Part shown: one piece after another, positions 26,208 to 34,403 of the stretch
Layout of the letters: each line of letters starts with the position of its first letter
Position numbering within the stretch: position 1 is the stretch's first letter
From: Streptomyces puniciscabiei
GTDB lineage: Bacteria; Actinomycetota; Actinomycetes; Streptomycetales; Streptomycetaceae
Length of the DNA stretch: 64,000 nt
Assembly: GCF_006715785.1 (NCBI RefSeq)
Contig: NZ_VFNX01000005.1
Location: 62,001 to 126,000 of the forward strand
Direction of reading: 5' to 3'
Translations under genes and position numbers: made by a program
Notes under the pieces: model-generated
Told to the model about the DNA's origin: nothing
Seen by the model: the letters and a program-made list of their open reading frames with translations, nothing else
Databases searched by the model: none

Positions 26208-27611
26208 ATGGCTTTCCCCGTCGATCTCCGCCGCTGCCAGGTGCTCGGGCTGGCCGGCACCGCCTTTCTCGCGCTGGGCGGTGAGACGGCCGGTGCCCTG
26301 CCCGTGCAGGATCTCCTGGCCCCCGCCTCGGTGCAGGCCGCGCTCGGTCTGGTCGGGGTCTATTTCGGTGTCGTCCTGCTGATAGCGGCCTGGGTGCTCC
26401 TCGGCCGCCTGGTGCGCGGCCCTCAGCCGCCCAGCCCGCGTGCCCTGCTGCTGGTGCTCGCCGTGTGGACCGCACCGCTGCTGCTCGCACCGCCGCTGTT
26501 CAGCCGGGACGTCTACAGCTATCTCGCGCAGGGCGCCATGGTCGACGCCCACATGGACGTCTACGCCCACGGCCCGGCCGCGCTCGGCGGCCCGCTCGCC
26601 GACGAGGTGGCCCCGATGTGGCAGCACACCGGCGCCCCCTACGGCCCCGCCTTCCTGGCCGTGGCCTCCGCGCTGTCCGGACTGACGCACGGGCGGCTGC
26701 CCGCCGGACTGCTCGGCATGCGGCTGGTCGCCCTGCTCGGCGTGGCCCTGATGGCGGTGGCGCTGCCCCGCCTCGCCCGGCACAGCGGCGCCGACCCGGC
26801 CGCGGCCCTCTGGCTCGGCGCCCTCAACCCGCTCGTCCTGCTGCATCTGGTCGCGGGCGCCCACAACGACGCCCTGATGCTGGGTCTGCTGGGGCTCGGC
26901 CTGGTCGCCGCGCGGGGCGACCGGCCGGCCGGCGGTGCCCTCGGAGCGGTCCTCGTGACCCTGGCCGCCCTGGTCAAGGCGCCGGCCGCGCTCGGCCTGC
27001 CGGCGGTCGTGGCCCTGCAGGTCCGCTCCGGCCGCCGCCCGCTGCCGGCCGTCCTGACCACGGCGGCCGCCTCCGCCGTGACGACGGTCGCCGCCACGGC
27101 CGTCGCAGGCACCGGCTACGGCTGGATCGGCGCCCTGGCCACCCCCGTCTCGCCGCACAACTGGGCCCTGACCAGCCTGCTCGGCCGTGCCACCGGTGCC
27201 CTGCTGGAGCACCTCGGCAGCAACCTGGCCCCGCTGGCGGTGCCGGCCTGGCAGCTGCTCGGCCTCGCCACCACCGCCGTCGCGGTGGCCCTGATATGGC
27301 TCCGGCTGCGCGTCAGACCGGTGTACGCCCTCGGGCTGAGTCTGCTGACGGTCGCCGTGTTCGGTCCGGCGATCCGCCCCTGGTACGTGCTGTGGGGCCT
27401 GTTCCTCATCGCCGCCGCCGCGCCCAGCACCTCGGTACGGCACCGGGTCGCCGCCCTGGCGGGCGTCCTCGCCCTCGCCGTACTGCCGAGCGGCGGGCCT
27501 GCCGACCTCGGGCAGCTGGTGCTCGCCGTCTCCGGCGGCGTGCTCGGCGTCGTCGTGCTGTGGCAGGCCCACCAGGCGGCCCAGGCCCCGGCCCCGGGAC
27601 GCATGGCGTGA
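26208..27611 (+). CDS. Polyprenol-phosphomannose-dependent mannosyltransferase (MptA/B-like)
   Basis: A 467-residue GT-C membrane glycosyltransferase with about twelve hydrophobic segments. The pattern FSRDVYSYLAQG near residue 100 (aspartate in the first long external loop), WQHTGAPYGPAFL and NPLVLLHLVAGAHNDALM is that of actinobacterial alpha-1,6-mannosyltransferases that extend lipoglycans using polyprenol-phosphate-mannose. ATG 26208 was preferred to GTG 26199. Overlaps the next transferase (GTGA). Whether it builds a lipomannan-like glycan or a protein glycan in Streptomyces is unknown. Confidence 0.8.
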   Translation: MAFPVDLRRCQVLGLAGTAFLALGGETAGALPVQDLLAPASVQAALGLVGVYFGVVLLIAAWVLLGRLVRGPQPPSPRALLLVLAVWTAPLLLAPPLFSRDVYSYLAQGAMVDAHMDVYAHGPAALGGPLADEVAPMWQHTGAPYGPAFLAVASALSGLTHGRLPAGLLGMRLVALLGVALMAVALPRLARHSGADPAAALWLGALNPLVLLHLVAGAHNDALMLGLLGLGLVAARGDRPAGGALGAVLVTLAALVKAPAALGLPAVVALQVRSGRRPLPAVLTTAAASAVTTVAATAVAGTGYGWIGALATPVSPHNWALTSLLGRATGALLEHLGSNLAPLAVPAWQLLGLATTAVAVALIWLRLRVRPVYALGLSLLTVAVFGPAIRPWYVLWGLFLIAAAAPSTSVRHRVAALAGVLALAVLPSGGPADLGQLVLAVSGGVLGVVVLWQAHQAAQAPAPGRMA

Positions 27612-28999
27612 GCGGGCCGCGTACGACCCGGGGCCGTCTGCTGCTGGTCCTCGCCCTCGCCGCCGCGGTCACCGTCTTCACCGCCACCGTGCCGCTGCTG
27701 CGCGGTTTCTTCGACCTGCGCGTCTACTACGGCACCGTGCACACCTGGATGCACCACGGCGGCCTGATCTACGACTACCGGGTGCCCGGCACCTCGTACG
27801 GCTTCACCTATCCGCCGTTCGCGGCGCTCACCATGCTGCCGCTGGCCCTGCTGGACCGGACCTCGGCGATCGCCGCGTCCCTGCTGGTCAATCTGGCCGC
27901 GCTGGCGGTGGTCCTGCGGATCCTGGCCGGCCCGGACTGGCGGCGGCACGGCTGGTACCGCTGGTCGCTGTGCCTGTGCCTGCTCGCGCTGTTCGAGCCG
28001 CTGCGGGACACCTTCAGTTTCGGCCAGGTCAACCTGGTGCTGCTCGCCCTTGTTCTGGGGGACTGCCTGCTGCTGGCGGCCGGCCGGGAGCGCTGGGCGG
28101 GCGCGGGGATCGGTCTCGCCGCAGCCGTGAAGCTCACGCCCGCCCTGTTCATCGGTCTGCTGCTGCTCGCCGGACGGCGCCGGGCGGCCGGCGTCGCGAC
28201 GGCCGTGGCCGTCGCGGCGACCGCGCTGGCCGCCTGGGCGGACCCGCGCGCGTCCCGTTTCTACTGGACCGAGGCGCTGTGGGACACCGGCCGGGTGGGC
28301 CGGCTCGACTATGTGTCGAACCAGTCGCTCCAGGGTGTGCTGGCCCGCCTCGGCGAGCCGGGCCGCCCGCTGTGGGCGACGGCGGTCCTGCTGACCCTGT
28401 GCGTCTGGGCATGGCGCACCCGCCGGGCCGTGCGGGCCGGTGACTGGACGGCGGCCTTCGCGCTGACCGGGGCGGCGGCCTGCCTGGTCAGCCCCATCAC
28501 CTGGGTGCACCACCTGGTGTGGCTGCTGCCGTCGTTCGCGGTGCTGCTGCGTGCCGAGCACCCGCGGGTCGCGGGCGCCCTGTACGCGGTGCTGTGCACG
28601 AGCGTGGTCTGGCTGTGGTTCGACGACGCCTCCGGTGTCGGTGGCTTTCTCGGCAGCAACACCTACACCTGGATCACACTGGGCCTCCTGCTCGGCCTGC
28701 CGACGGGTCAGCCGCGCGGGGTCCGCCTGCTCCAGGGCCGGAGCACCGCCACCGTCGCGGCCCCGGCGGCGAGACCCGCGAGCCCCGCGGCGGCGGCGCG
28801 GGCCGGCCAGCCCCAGTCGCCGTCCCGCGCCCGCGACGTCGCCGCGGCCGCGACCACCGGTGGGGCCGTCGACGCCGGCCGGGACTTGACGCGCAGCCCG
28901 TCCAGCGAGCCGACCGGATCCACCCGGCCGGCCGCGGCGAAGCCCCAGTCGAGCAGCTCGCGCGCCTCCTCGTACACCGCCAAGCCGCCGCCGTGCTGA
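27608..28999 (+). CDS. GT87 family (DUF2029) mannosyltransferase with long C-terminal tail
   Basis: A 463-residue GT-C glycosyltransferase of the alpha-1,2-mannosyltransferase type. Ten or so membrane segments cover residues 12-375; the external loop holds FDLRVYYGTVHTWMHHGG, then YGFTYPPFAALTMLPLA, and FGQVNLVLLAL is a family string. GTG 27608 overlaps the previous stop. The final 97 codons, past VRLLQGRS, are Ala/Ser/Pro-rich and lie antisense to the convergent carboxypeptidase gene; no earlier in-frame stop exists. The tail is likely a disordered extension or the result of a lost stop codon. Confidence 0.82.
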   Translation: MSGPRTTRGRLLLVLALAAAVTVFTATVPLLRGFFDLRVYYGTVHTWMHHGGLIYDYRVPGTSYGFTYPPFAALTMLPLALLDRTSAIAASLLVNLAALAVVLRILAGPDWRRHGWYRWSLCLCLLALFEPLRDTFSFGQVNLVLLALVLGDCLLLAAGRERWAGAGIGLAAAVKLTPALFIGLLLLAGRRRAAGVATAVAVAATALAAWADPRASRFYWTEALWDTGRVGRLDYVSNQSLQGVLARLGEPGRPLWATAVLLTLCVWAWRTRRAVRAGDWTAAFALTGAAACLVSPITWVHHLVWLLPSFAVLLRAEHPRVAGALYAVLCTSVVWLWFDDASGVGGFLGSNTYTWITLGLLLGLPTGQPRGVRLLQGRSTATVAAPAARPASPAAAARAGQPQSPSRARDVAAAATTGGAVDAGRDLTRSPSSEPTGSTRPAAAKPQSSSSRASSYTAKPPPC

Positions 29000-29892
29000 G
29001 GGTTCATCACGGTCACCACCAGCGTGCGTGCGCCATGCCGGGCGGCCGCCACCAGGGTGTTGCCCGCGTTGCTGGTGTAGCCGTTCTTGATGCCGATCAG
29101 CCCGGGATACTTCACCACGCCGTTCGCACCGGTCAGCAGCCGGTTGGTGTTCCGGATGCCGAACGACGCGCCGTCCCCGGGGAAGTACGCCTCCGCGGTC
29201 GAGCAGTAGCGGGCGAAGTCGGGATTGCGCAGGCCCTCCCGGCCGAAGACCGCCAGGTCGTAGGCGGAGGACACCTGGCCGTCGGCGTCGTAGCCGTCGG
29301 GGGAGACGACATGGGTGTCCAGGGCGCCGAGTGAGCGCGCCTTGGCCTGCATCGCGGCGGCCGTGGCCGACCACCCGCCGTTCAGCGAGGCGAGCACGTG
29401 CACGGCGTCGTTGCCCGAGTTGAGGAAGACACCGCGCCACAGGTCGGCCACCTGGTAGGTGTGTCCCTCCTGGACGCCGACCAGGCTGCTGCCCGGGCCG
29501 ATGTCCGCCAGTTCCTCGTCGCGCACGGTGTGCCGCATCGTGGCGGGCAGGGACGGCAGCACGGTGAGGGCGAACAGGGTCTTCAGGGTGCTCGCGGGCG
29601 GCAGCTTGCGGTGCGCGTCGCCGGCGGCCAGTACCGCCCCGCTGCCGGCGTCGGCCACCACCCAGGACAGCGCCGACACCTCCGGCAGTTCGGGCGCGTC
29701 GCGGTGCGGCCGGACCTGGGTGCCGGAGCGGTAGAGCTGGGACGGCTGGGGCATGACCGCCCGGGGCCCGGGCGGGGCGGGTTCCCCGGTACGGGGCCCG
29801 GCGGAGGCGGCGGCGGGGGAGAGTGCCAGTACGCCGGCCGCGCACAGGGCACAGGCCGACACGGCCACCCGATGAGAAAGTCCGCTGATCAT
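28708..29892 (-). CDS. D-alanyl-D-alanine carboxypeptidase (low-molecular-weight PBP)
   Basis: A 394-residue secreted, C-terminally anchored serine peptidase. Signal peptide at residues 1-31 (cleavage near AASAG). Catalytic motifs are SxxK as STLK near residue 103, SGN as NSGNDAV, and the third box as IKNGYTSNAG, where KNG stands in place of the common KTG. A membrane segment (LAGLAAGAATVAVL) and a basic tail end the protein. The start codon sits in the palindrome GATCATATGATC. The last 292 bases overlap the convergent GT87 gene. Role: trimming of peptidoglycan pentapeptides. Confidence 0.9.
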   Translation of the reverse strand: MISGLSHRVAVSACALCAAGVLALSPAAASAGPRTGEPAPPGPRAVMPQPSQLYRSGTQVRPHRDAPELPEVSALSWVVADAGSGAVLAAGDAHRKLPPASTLKTLFALTVLPSLPATMRHTVRDEELADIGPGSSLVGVQEGHTYQVADLWRGVFLNSGNDAVHVLASLNGGWSATAAAMQAKARSLGALDTHVVSPDGYDADGQVSSAYDLAVFGREGLRNPDFARYCSTAEAYFPGDGASFGIRNTNRLLTGANGVVKYPGLIGIKNGYTSNAGNTLVAAARHGARTLVVTVMNPQHGGGLAVYEEARELLDWGFAAAGRVDPVGSLDGLRVKSRPASTAPPVVAAAATSRARDGDWGWPARAAAAGLAGLAAGAATVAVLRPWSRRTPRG

Positions 29893-29993
29893 ATGATCAA
29901 CGTACGAACGTGGGCGTCGTCCCTCGCGCCGTGGCGGCCGTTCGGAGCACACGAGCAACCCGGATGCCGCACCGGGGCCGTCTCCGGGCGGGC

Positions 29994-31142
29994 TCAGCCG
30001 GCGGGCAGGGTGGGCAGGATCTGCCGCAGGAACGCGGCGTTGTCGGGCGTGGAGCGCAGCCGCTCCAGGAGGGTCTGAAGGCCGGACGGGCCGCCCTCGC
30101 GGGAGCGCAGGACCCGGCGCAGACCGTGTACGGCCGCCAACTCGGCCGGAGTGAGGAGGAGTTCCTCGCGTCGGGTGCCGGTGGCGTCGAGGTCCACGGC
30201 GGGGAAGAGGCGCCGGGCGGCGGACTCCCGGTCCAGGCGCAGCTCCATGTTGCCCGTGCTCTTCAGCTCCTCGAAGTAGTAGCCGTCGGCGCGCGAGCCG
30301 GTGTCCACCAGGACGGTGGCGAGGATGGTCAGCGAGCCGCCCTCCTCGGCCTGCCGGGCGGCGCCGAAGAACCGCTTCGGCCCGAGCAGCGCGCCCGCGT
30401 CGACACCGCCGCTCAGGGTGCGGCCGCCGGCGGCGGAGGCGTTGTTGTGCGCCCGGCACAGCCGGGTCAGCGAGTCCAGCAGGATCACGACGTCCTCGCC
30501 GGCCTCCACCAGGCGCTTGGCCCGTTCGACGACGAGCTCGGCGAGCGCGATGTGCTCCTTGGGCGTCCGGTCGAAGGTGGAGGCGTACACCTCGCCGCGC
30601 ACCGAGCGGCGCATCTCGGTGACCTCCTCGGGGCGCTCGTCCAGCAGCAGGACGATCAGCCGGCACTCGGGGTGGTTGCCGGCCACGGCGGCTGCGAGCT
30701 GCTGGAGCAGCACCGTCTTGCCGCTCTTCGGCGGGGCCACGATGAGTCCGCGCTGGCCCTTGCCGACCGGCGCGAAGAGATCGGTGACGCGCCCGGCCGG
30801 TCCGGACGCGGGGTGTTCGAGGCGGATGCGCTCGTGCGGGTGGAGCGGGGTGAGGTCGCGGAAGTGACGCCGGCCGCGGAGGTCCGCCGGGTCGCGGCCG
30901 TCGACGCGCGTGATCCCGGTCAGCGCGCGCCGGTCATTTTGGACGCCTTCGACGAGGTCGCCCTTGCGCAGCCCATGGCGCCGGATCAGGCCCGGCGCGA
31001 CCTGGGGATCCGCGGGGGAGGCCAGCAGGTGCGCGGCCCGCAGGTGCCCCTTCCCCTGCGCGTCGATGTCGAGGACACCGGTGACGAGCCGGGCGGCCGG
31101 GGCCTGCTGGACCACGGGAGGGTGTTCGAGTGTGGTGGTCAT
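29994..31142 (-). CDS. rho: Short paralogue of transcription terminator Rho
   Basis: A 382-residue RecA-type RNA helicase of the Rho family. It lacks the N-terminal helix bundle and the large insertion of the usual actinobacterial Rho. The OB-fold region (18-70) reads QGKGHLR where E. coli has DGFGFLR, so the RNA-stacking aromatics are gone. The motor is intact: Walker A APPKSGKT (Lys142), DERPEEVTEM, LLDSLTRL, and the R-loop. Numbering runs 42 behind E. coli without gaps, and Ser295 replaces Gly337, a known bicyclomycin-resistance position. AAAGGA precedes the ATG. It is probably a second, special-purpose Rho. Confidence 0.9.
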   Translation of the reverse strand: MTTTLEHPPVVQQAPAARLVTGVLDIDAQGKGHLRAAHLLASPADPQVAPGLIRRHGLRKGDLVEGVQNDRRALTGITRVDGRDPADLRGRRHFRDLTPLHPHERIRLEHPASGPAGRVTDLFAPVGKGQRGLIVAPPKSGKTVLLQQLAAAVAGNHPECRLIVLLLDERPEEVTEMRRSVRGEVYASTFDRTPKEHIALAELVVERAKRLVEAGEDVVILLDSLTRLCRAHNNASAAGGRTLSGGVDAGALLGPKRFFGAARQAEEGGSLTILATVLVDTGSRADGYYFEELKSTGNMELRLDRESAARRLFPAVDLDATGTRREELLLTPAELAAVHGLRRVLRSREGGPSGLQTLLERLRSTPDNAAFLRQILPTLPAG

Positions 31143-31155
31143 GTGGGAGGTCCTT

Positions 31156-31371
31156 TCACGGACGGAAGACCGAGAGTGGCGAGGGGGGAGAGGCCGCGAG
31201 CGGGAGGCCTTGACAGCTGCCTCCGGGCGGCGGGAACGGCACCTCGGGTATGGCGGAAACGCCCTGGTCACGAGGTGGTGCAGAGAAGAAGCCCGGGCCG
31301 GACGGAAGCCTCGGCCGGGGGCTGATGGAGAGAAGAGCGGCGCCGGTGTCCGTACGCCGGGACACGCACAC
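31156..31371 (-). CDS. Possible leader ORF upstream of the Rho paralogue
   Basis: A 71-codon frame starting GTG 31371, about 5 bases after the predicted transcription start, and stopping (TGA) within the Rho gene's ribosome binding region (TGAAAGGACC). The peptide is rich in Pro and Ser, with a PPPGG motif of the kind that can stall ribosomes. Third codon positions are less G/C-biased than in nearby genes, so it may be a regulatory leader ORF or just chance. The transcript in this stretch is C-rich and poor in G near its 3' end, as Rho-loading sites are. Confidence 0.4.
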   Translation of the reverse strand: MCVSRRTDTGAALLSISPRPRLPSGPGFFSAPPRDQGVSAIPEVPFPPPGGSCQGLPLAASPPSPLSVFRP

Positions 31372-31382
31372 GCTCTGATCGC

Positions 31383-31410
31383 ACTATACCCGTGCGCTCG
31401 GTTCGGTCAA
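31383..31410 (-). promoter_or_regulatory. Promoter of the Rho paralogue
   Basis: On the minus strand, TTGACC (31410-31405), a 16-base spacer and TATAGT (31388-31383). Transcription should begin near 31376 and give a leader of about 230 bases before the Rho start. A strong vegetative-type promoter by Streptomyces standards. Confidence 0.7.
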
Positions 31411-31483
31411 CATCCCGCCGCAGCCGTCCATTCCCGCCCCCGCGCGCTGCAGCACCACCTCGGCCAGTTGGTATTCGGCTGCC

Positions 31484-32172
31484 CATGTTCAACCTGGACC
31501 TGCTGAAGATCCCGTCCTTCGCGGCGGGCGCCGTCGTCGCCCTCACGGACAGGTTCGGGTTGATCGGCACCGCCTACTGCGTCTCCATCCGGCTCGGCGC
31601 CGTGACGCATCTCAGCGCGCTCAGGGCCGGCCTGCCGTTCGTCATCCTCCAGATCGTCCCGCTGCTGCTCGCGCCGGTGCTCAGCCGGATGCTCGCCCGG
31701 GTCGAGCCGCGCACCCTGCTCATGGGCGGACTGCTGCCGATGGCGGCCGGTCAGTTCAGGACTGCCGCGCTGCCCGTCACCACCACCTCGCTCGCCGCCT
31801 TCATCGGCCCGGTGCTGCTCGGTATCGGCTTCATCCGCGTGGTCTCCTTGCCTGGTCCGGGAGTTCGGGCAGGGCCTCGGGCCCGCGGTGATCAGCACCG
31901 GCGCGATGAGCGCCGCGTCCTCGGCTCTGGCGGGCAAACCGGCCGGCACCGACACGGGCATGGAGGCGGCGGCCGGGCCGCTCGCCGTGGTCAGCGCCGG
32001 CAGCGACGGCGCCAGGGCCGCGGCACAGAGCGCGCTCGGCCACGGCATGGCCCTCGGCGTGGTGGTCTGCGGCTGCGCCTCGCTCCTCGGCGCGCTGGTC
32101 ACCCTGTTGCTGCTGCGCGGGAACTCGGCCCGTGCGGCGGTGGCGGCGGCGGTGCCGAGCGCGTCCGTGTGA
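31484..32172 (+). pseudogene. Decayed MFS (DHA2-type) drug transporter
   Basis: Only the second half of a 14-helix exporter is present. FNLDLLKIPSFAAGAVVAL, followed by LTDRFGLIGTAYCVS and SALRAGLPFVIL, match the middle of DHA2 transporters. Near 31850 an internal deletion and frameshift interrupt the protein; it resumes in another frame as LVREFGQGLGPAVIS and ends ALGHGMALGVVV...LLGALVTLLLLRG with stop 32172. The first six or more helices are missing. It lies divergent to the Rho paralogue, so it once shared its regulatory region. Confidence 0.8.
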
Positions 32173-32321
32173 GCCGCAGGCGACACTGGAGGGCCGGGGC
32201 CTCGCACCCCGGCCCTTTCGCTGGGGCCTGTCCTGTGAGGGAACCGCATCAGATGTCCCCAGACCATAACGATCCCGGACGTCGGGGGACTTGACCGTCA
32301 ACCGTGGACTATTTTCAAGGC

Positions 32322-33272
32322 ATGTCCACGCCACCGCAGTCCCCACAGCCGGCCGACCAGCCGGCTCCGCAGCCCCAGCAGCCCGCGCCCGCCGTCCCGC
32401 CGCAGCCGACGGCCTACCCCTACCCGAATCCACAGTCCCCGCCAGGCAACTTCTACGCCCAGCCCACGCTGGTCGGCGGGCCCGCGGCCCAGCCGCAGCC
32501 GGGTCAGCCGGGCCAGTTCGGCCAGGGTCAGCCCGGACAGCCGGGCCAGTTCGGTCAGCCGACTCAGCCGCAGCCGGGCAACCCGTATGCGCAGGCTCCC
32601 CAGTTCGGGGCCGCGGTGCCGCCCGTACCTGCGTCCGGTGGCGGCGCAGTGGGCAAGGCGGTGCTGTGGGCAGCGGTCGGCGCGGTCGTCGCCTCCGCCG
32701 CCTGGGCGGGCGGTGTCTTCCTCCTCGGCGGCAAGGGCGGCAGCGCGGACCTGCGCGGCTACTCGGCGCCGTCCAACATGTGCTCCAGCGCCGACTACTC
32801 CTCCTTCAAGGACGAGTATCCGCAGGGCGACTCCTCGCCGACCAAGACCTCGCTGAAGAACGTGGCGCTGGACGAGAGTTTCTGCAGCGTGGGCCTGAAG
32901 AAGACCGGCTCGACCTATGCGGACGCCTATCTGTCCATGCAGCTCGACCTGCACAGGAAGACCAACCCCGGGCCCGAGTTCACCGCCACCTGGAAGAACT
33001 ACGGTGACAGCCACACCGGTTACGACGTCTCCCCGGTCAGCGGTATCGGCGACGAGGCCTACCTGGTCAGCCAGGACACCACCAGCGGCTCCTCCAGCAG
33101 CGGTTCCCGCTACGCCACGCTGGCCGTCCGCGACGGCTGGGTGACGTACACGATGAGCTACAGCGCCTACCTGACCTCGTACGACCAGGACAAGAACCCG
33201 CCCGCGCTCAGCGACGTGGACGACTGGCTGAAGAAGGACGCCAAGGCCACGCTCGGCCAGCTGAAGAACTGA
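32322..33272 (+). CDS. Proline/glutamine-rich single-pass membrane protein
   Basis: A 316-residue protein. Residues 1-100 are a disordered, Pro/Gln/Gly-rich cytoplasmic tail with repeated GQPGQFGQ-like units. One membrane helix follows (about 108-133, AVLWAAVGAVVASAAWAGGVFLL). The external C-terminal domain of about 180 residues contains two Cys (NMCSSADY and ESFCSVGL) that may form a disulphide. Such proteins are common in Streptomyces, with unknown function. ATG 32322 was preferred; GTG 32304 is in frame. No operon partner. Confidence 0.75.
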   Translation: MSTPPQSPQPADQPAPQPQQPAPAVPPQPTAYPYPNPQSPPGNFYAQPTLVGGPAAQPQPGQPGQFGQGQPGQPGQFGQPTQPQPGNPYAQAPQFGAAVPPVPASGGGAVGKAVLWAAVGAVVASAAWAGGVFLLGGKGGSADLRGYSAPSNMCSSADYSSFKDEYPQGDSSPTKTSLKNVALDESFCSVGLKKTGSTYADAYLSMQLDLHRKTNPGPEFTATWKNYGDSHTGYDVSPVSGIGDEAYLVSQDTTSGSSSSGSRYATLAVRDGWVTYTMSYSAYLTSYDQDKNPPALSDVDDWLKKDAKATLGQLKN

Positions 33273-33275
33273 CCC

Positions 33276-33750
33276 TCAGGCGAGGTCCAGCGCATTGGTG
33301 ATGGCCTCGACACCGCCGTGCGCCGCGTAGCCGCCCTTCGACCGTGATCTCCGCCCCGTTGACGCACGACGCCTCGTCGGACAGCAGGTACACCACCAGC
33401 GGGGCGATCTCGTCCACGGTGCCGGGGCGGCCCTGAGGCGTCACCGCGAGGTGGGCCCGGACGAACACCGGGTTCGCGGAGGCCATCAGCGGGGTCTCGA
33501 TGTATCCGCGATGGACGAGATCGGTGCGGATACCGCGCGGGGCCGGCTCCAGGGCCGCCACCCTGGACGGCGTGGGGGCGGTCAGGGCGGCGACCGAGCC
33601 GACGTTCACGATGGCCGAGCCCGCCGGCATCCGGGGGGCCGGTGCCTGGATGCCGAGCAGCGGCCCCGCCGTGTTCACCGCCAACGCCCGGTTGAGGTAG
33701 GCGAGTTCGACCTCGCCGAGGCGGGCCCGCATGGAGATGCCCGCGTTGTC
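33276..33750 (-). pseudogene. Short-chain dehydrogenase remnant
   Basis: Recognisable SDR pieces are DNAGIS, then YLNRALAVNTAGPLLGIQA, IVNVGSVAALTA, then a jump straight to AALEPAPRGIRTDLVHRGYIETPLM, so the catalytic YxxxK segment is deleted. The Rossmann GxxxGxG start is absent. Near 33345 a frameshift separates AEITVEG from GGYAAHGGVEAITNALDLA and its stop. The 33751-33924 stretch before the next gene holds no recognisable gene and may be further remnant. Confidence 0.8.
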
Positions 33751-33924
33751 AGGGTCGCGGCCGGCTTCTCGCCTGCCTCACGACAGCGACGGGGCCGCCT
33801 CCTTCCACCTGGACGGTCACCGGCACGTCGTACCACACCGCCCTCGCCCTCGCCGAGGACGCGGCCGTGCGCGCCCCGAGCGGCAGGTCCCTGGGCGCGA
33901 GCACCGACGGCACACCGACCACGC

Positions 33925-34323
33925 TCACGCCGACCGCGCCTCCGCCTCCTTCACGATCCCGTCGAACCGCGCACCCATGGCCTCGGCGAGGGCGTGCGCC
34001 CCGGACAGCGGGCGGACCATGACCATGAACTGGTCGATCAGGCCGTCCTCGTTCACATGCAGGAAGTCGCAGCCGGTCAGTTCGCGGTCGCCGACCCGGG
34101 CGGTGAAGACCAGCGCGTGGTCGGGGGCGGCCGGGTCGCCGATCTCGCGGACGTACCGGAAGTCCTCGAAGACCTGGGAGACCGCGCGCAGGATCGCCGC
34201 GGTGATCGCCTTGCCCGGATACGGCTTGAAGACGACCGGGCTGGAGAAGACGACGTCCTCGGCCAGCAGCGCCTCGACGGCATCGAAGTCGCCGGCCTCC
34301 ACCGCCGCGCGGAACGCGTGCAT
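33925..34323 (-). CDS. SnoaL-like / NTF2-fold protein
   Basis: A 132-residue protein of the NTF2-like superfamily: MHAFRAAVEAGDFDAVEALLAED start, VFSSPVVFKPYPGKAITAAIL, and the strand LTGCDFLHVNEDGLIDQFMVMVRP. Members are isomerases, cyclases or hydrolases for small ligands. ATG 34323 follows AGGTGA. It is divergent from a PadR regulator across only 80 bases, which strongly suggests that PadR controls it. Ligand unknown. Confidence 0.8.
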   Translation of the reverse strand: MHAFRAAVEAGDFDAVEALLAEDVVFSSPVVFKPYPGKAITAAILRAVSQVFEDFRYVREIGDPAAPDHALVFTARVGDRELTGCDFLHVNEDGLIDQFMVMVRPLSGAHALAEAMGARFDGIVKEAEARSA

Positions 34324-34403
34324 CGGATCACCTCGCACCATCACATAGACAATTATTTGAATAGGTGCGGATGAGATTAGTCAACGACTGCTAGCCTGTC
34401 CAT

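Noticed and set aside
29887..29898. GATCATATGATC palindrome at the carboxypeptidase start as an operator
   Set aside because: It includes the start codon itself and 12-base palindromes arise by chance; no regulator or second site supports it.
33751..33924. Possible 58-codon gene on the minus strand overlapping the SnoaL-like stop (VSVVGVPSVLAPRDLP...)
   Set aside because: No domain, no ribosome site of its own, and it runs into the SDR remnant; more likely decayed sequence.
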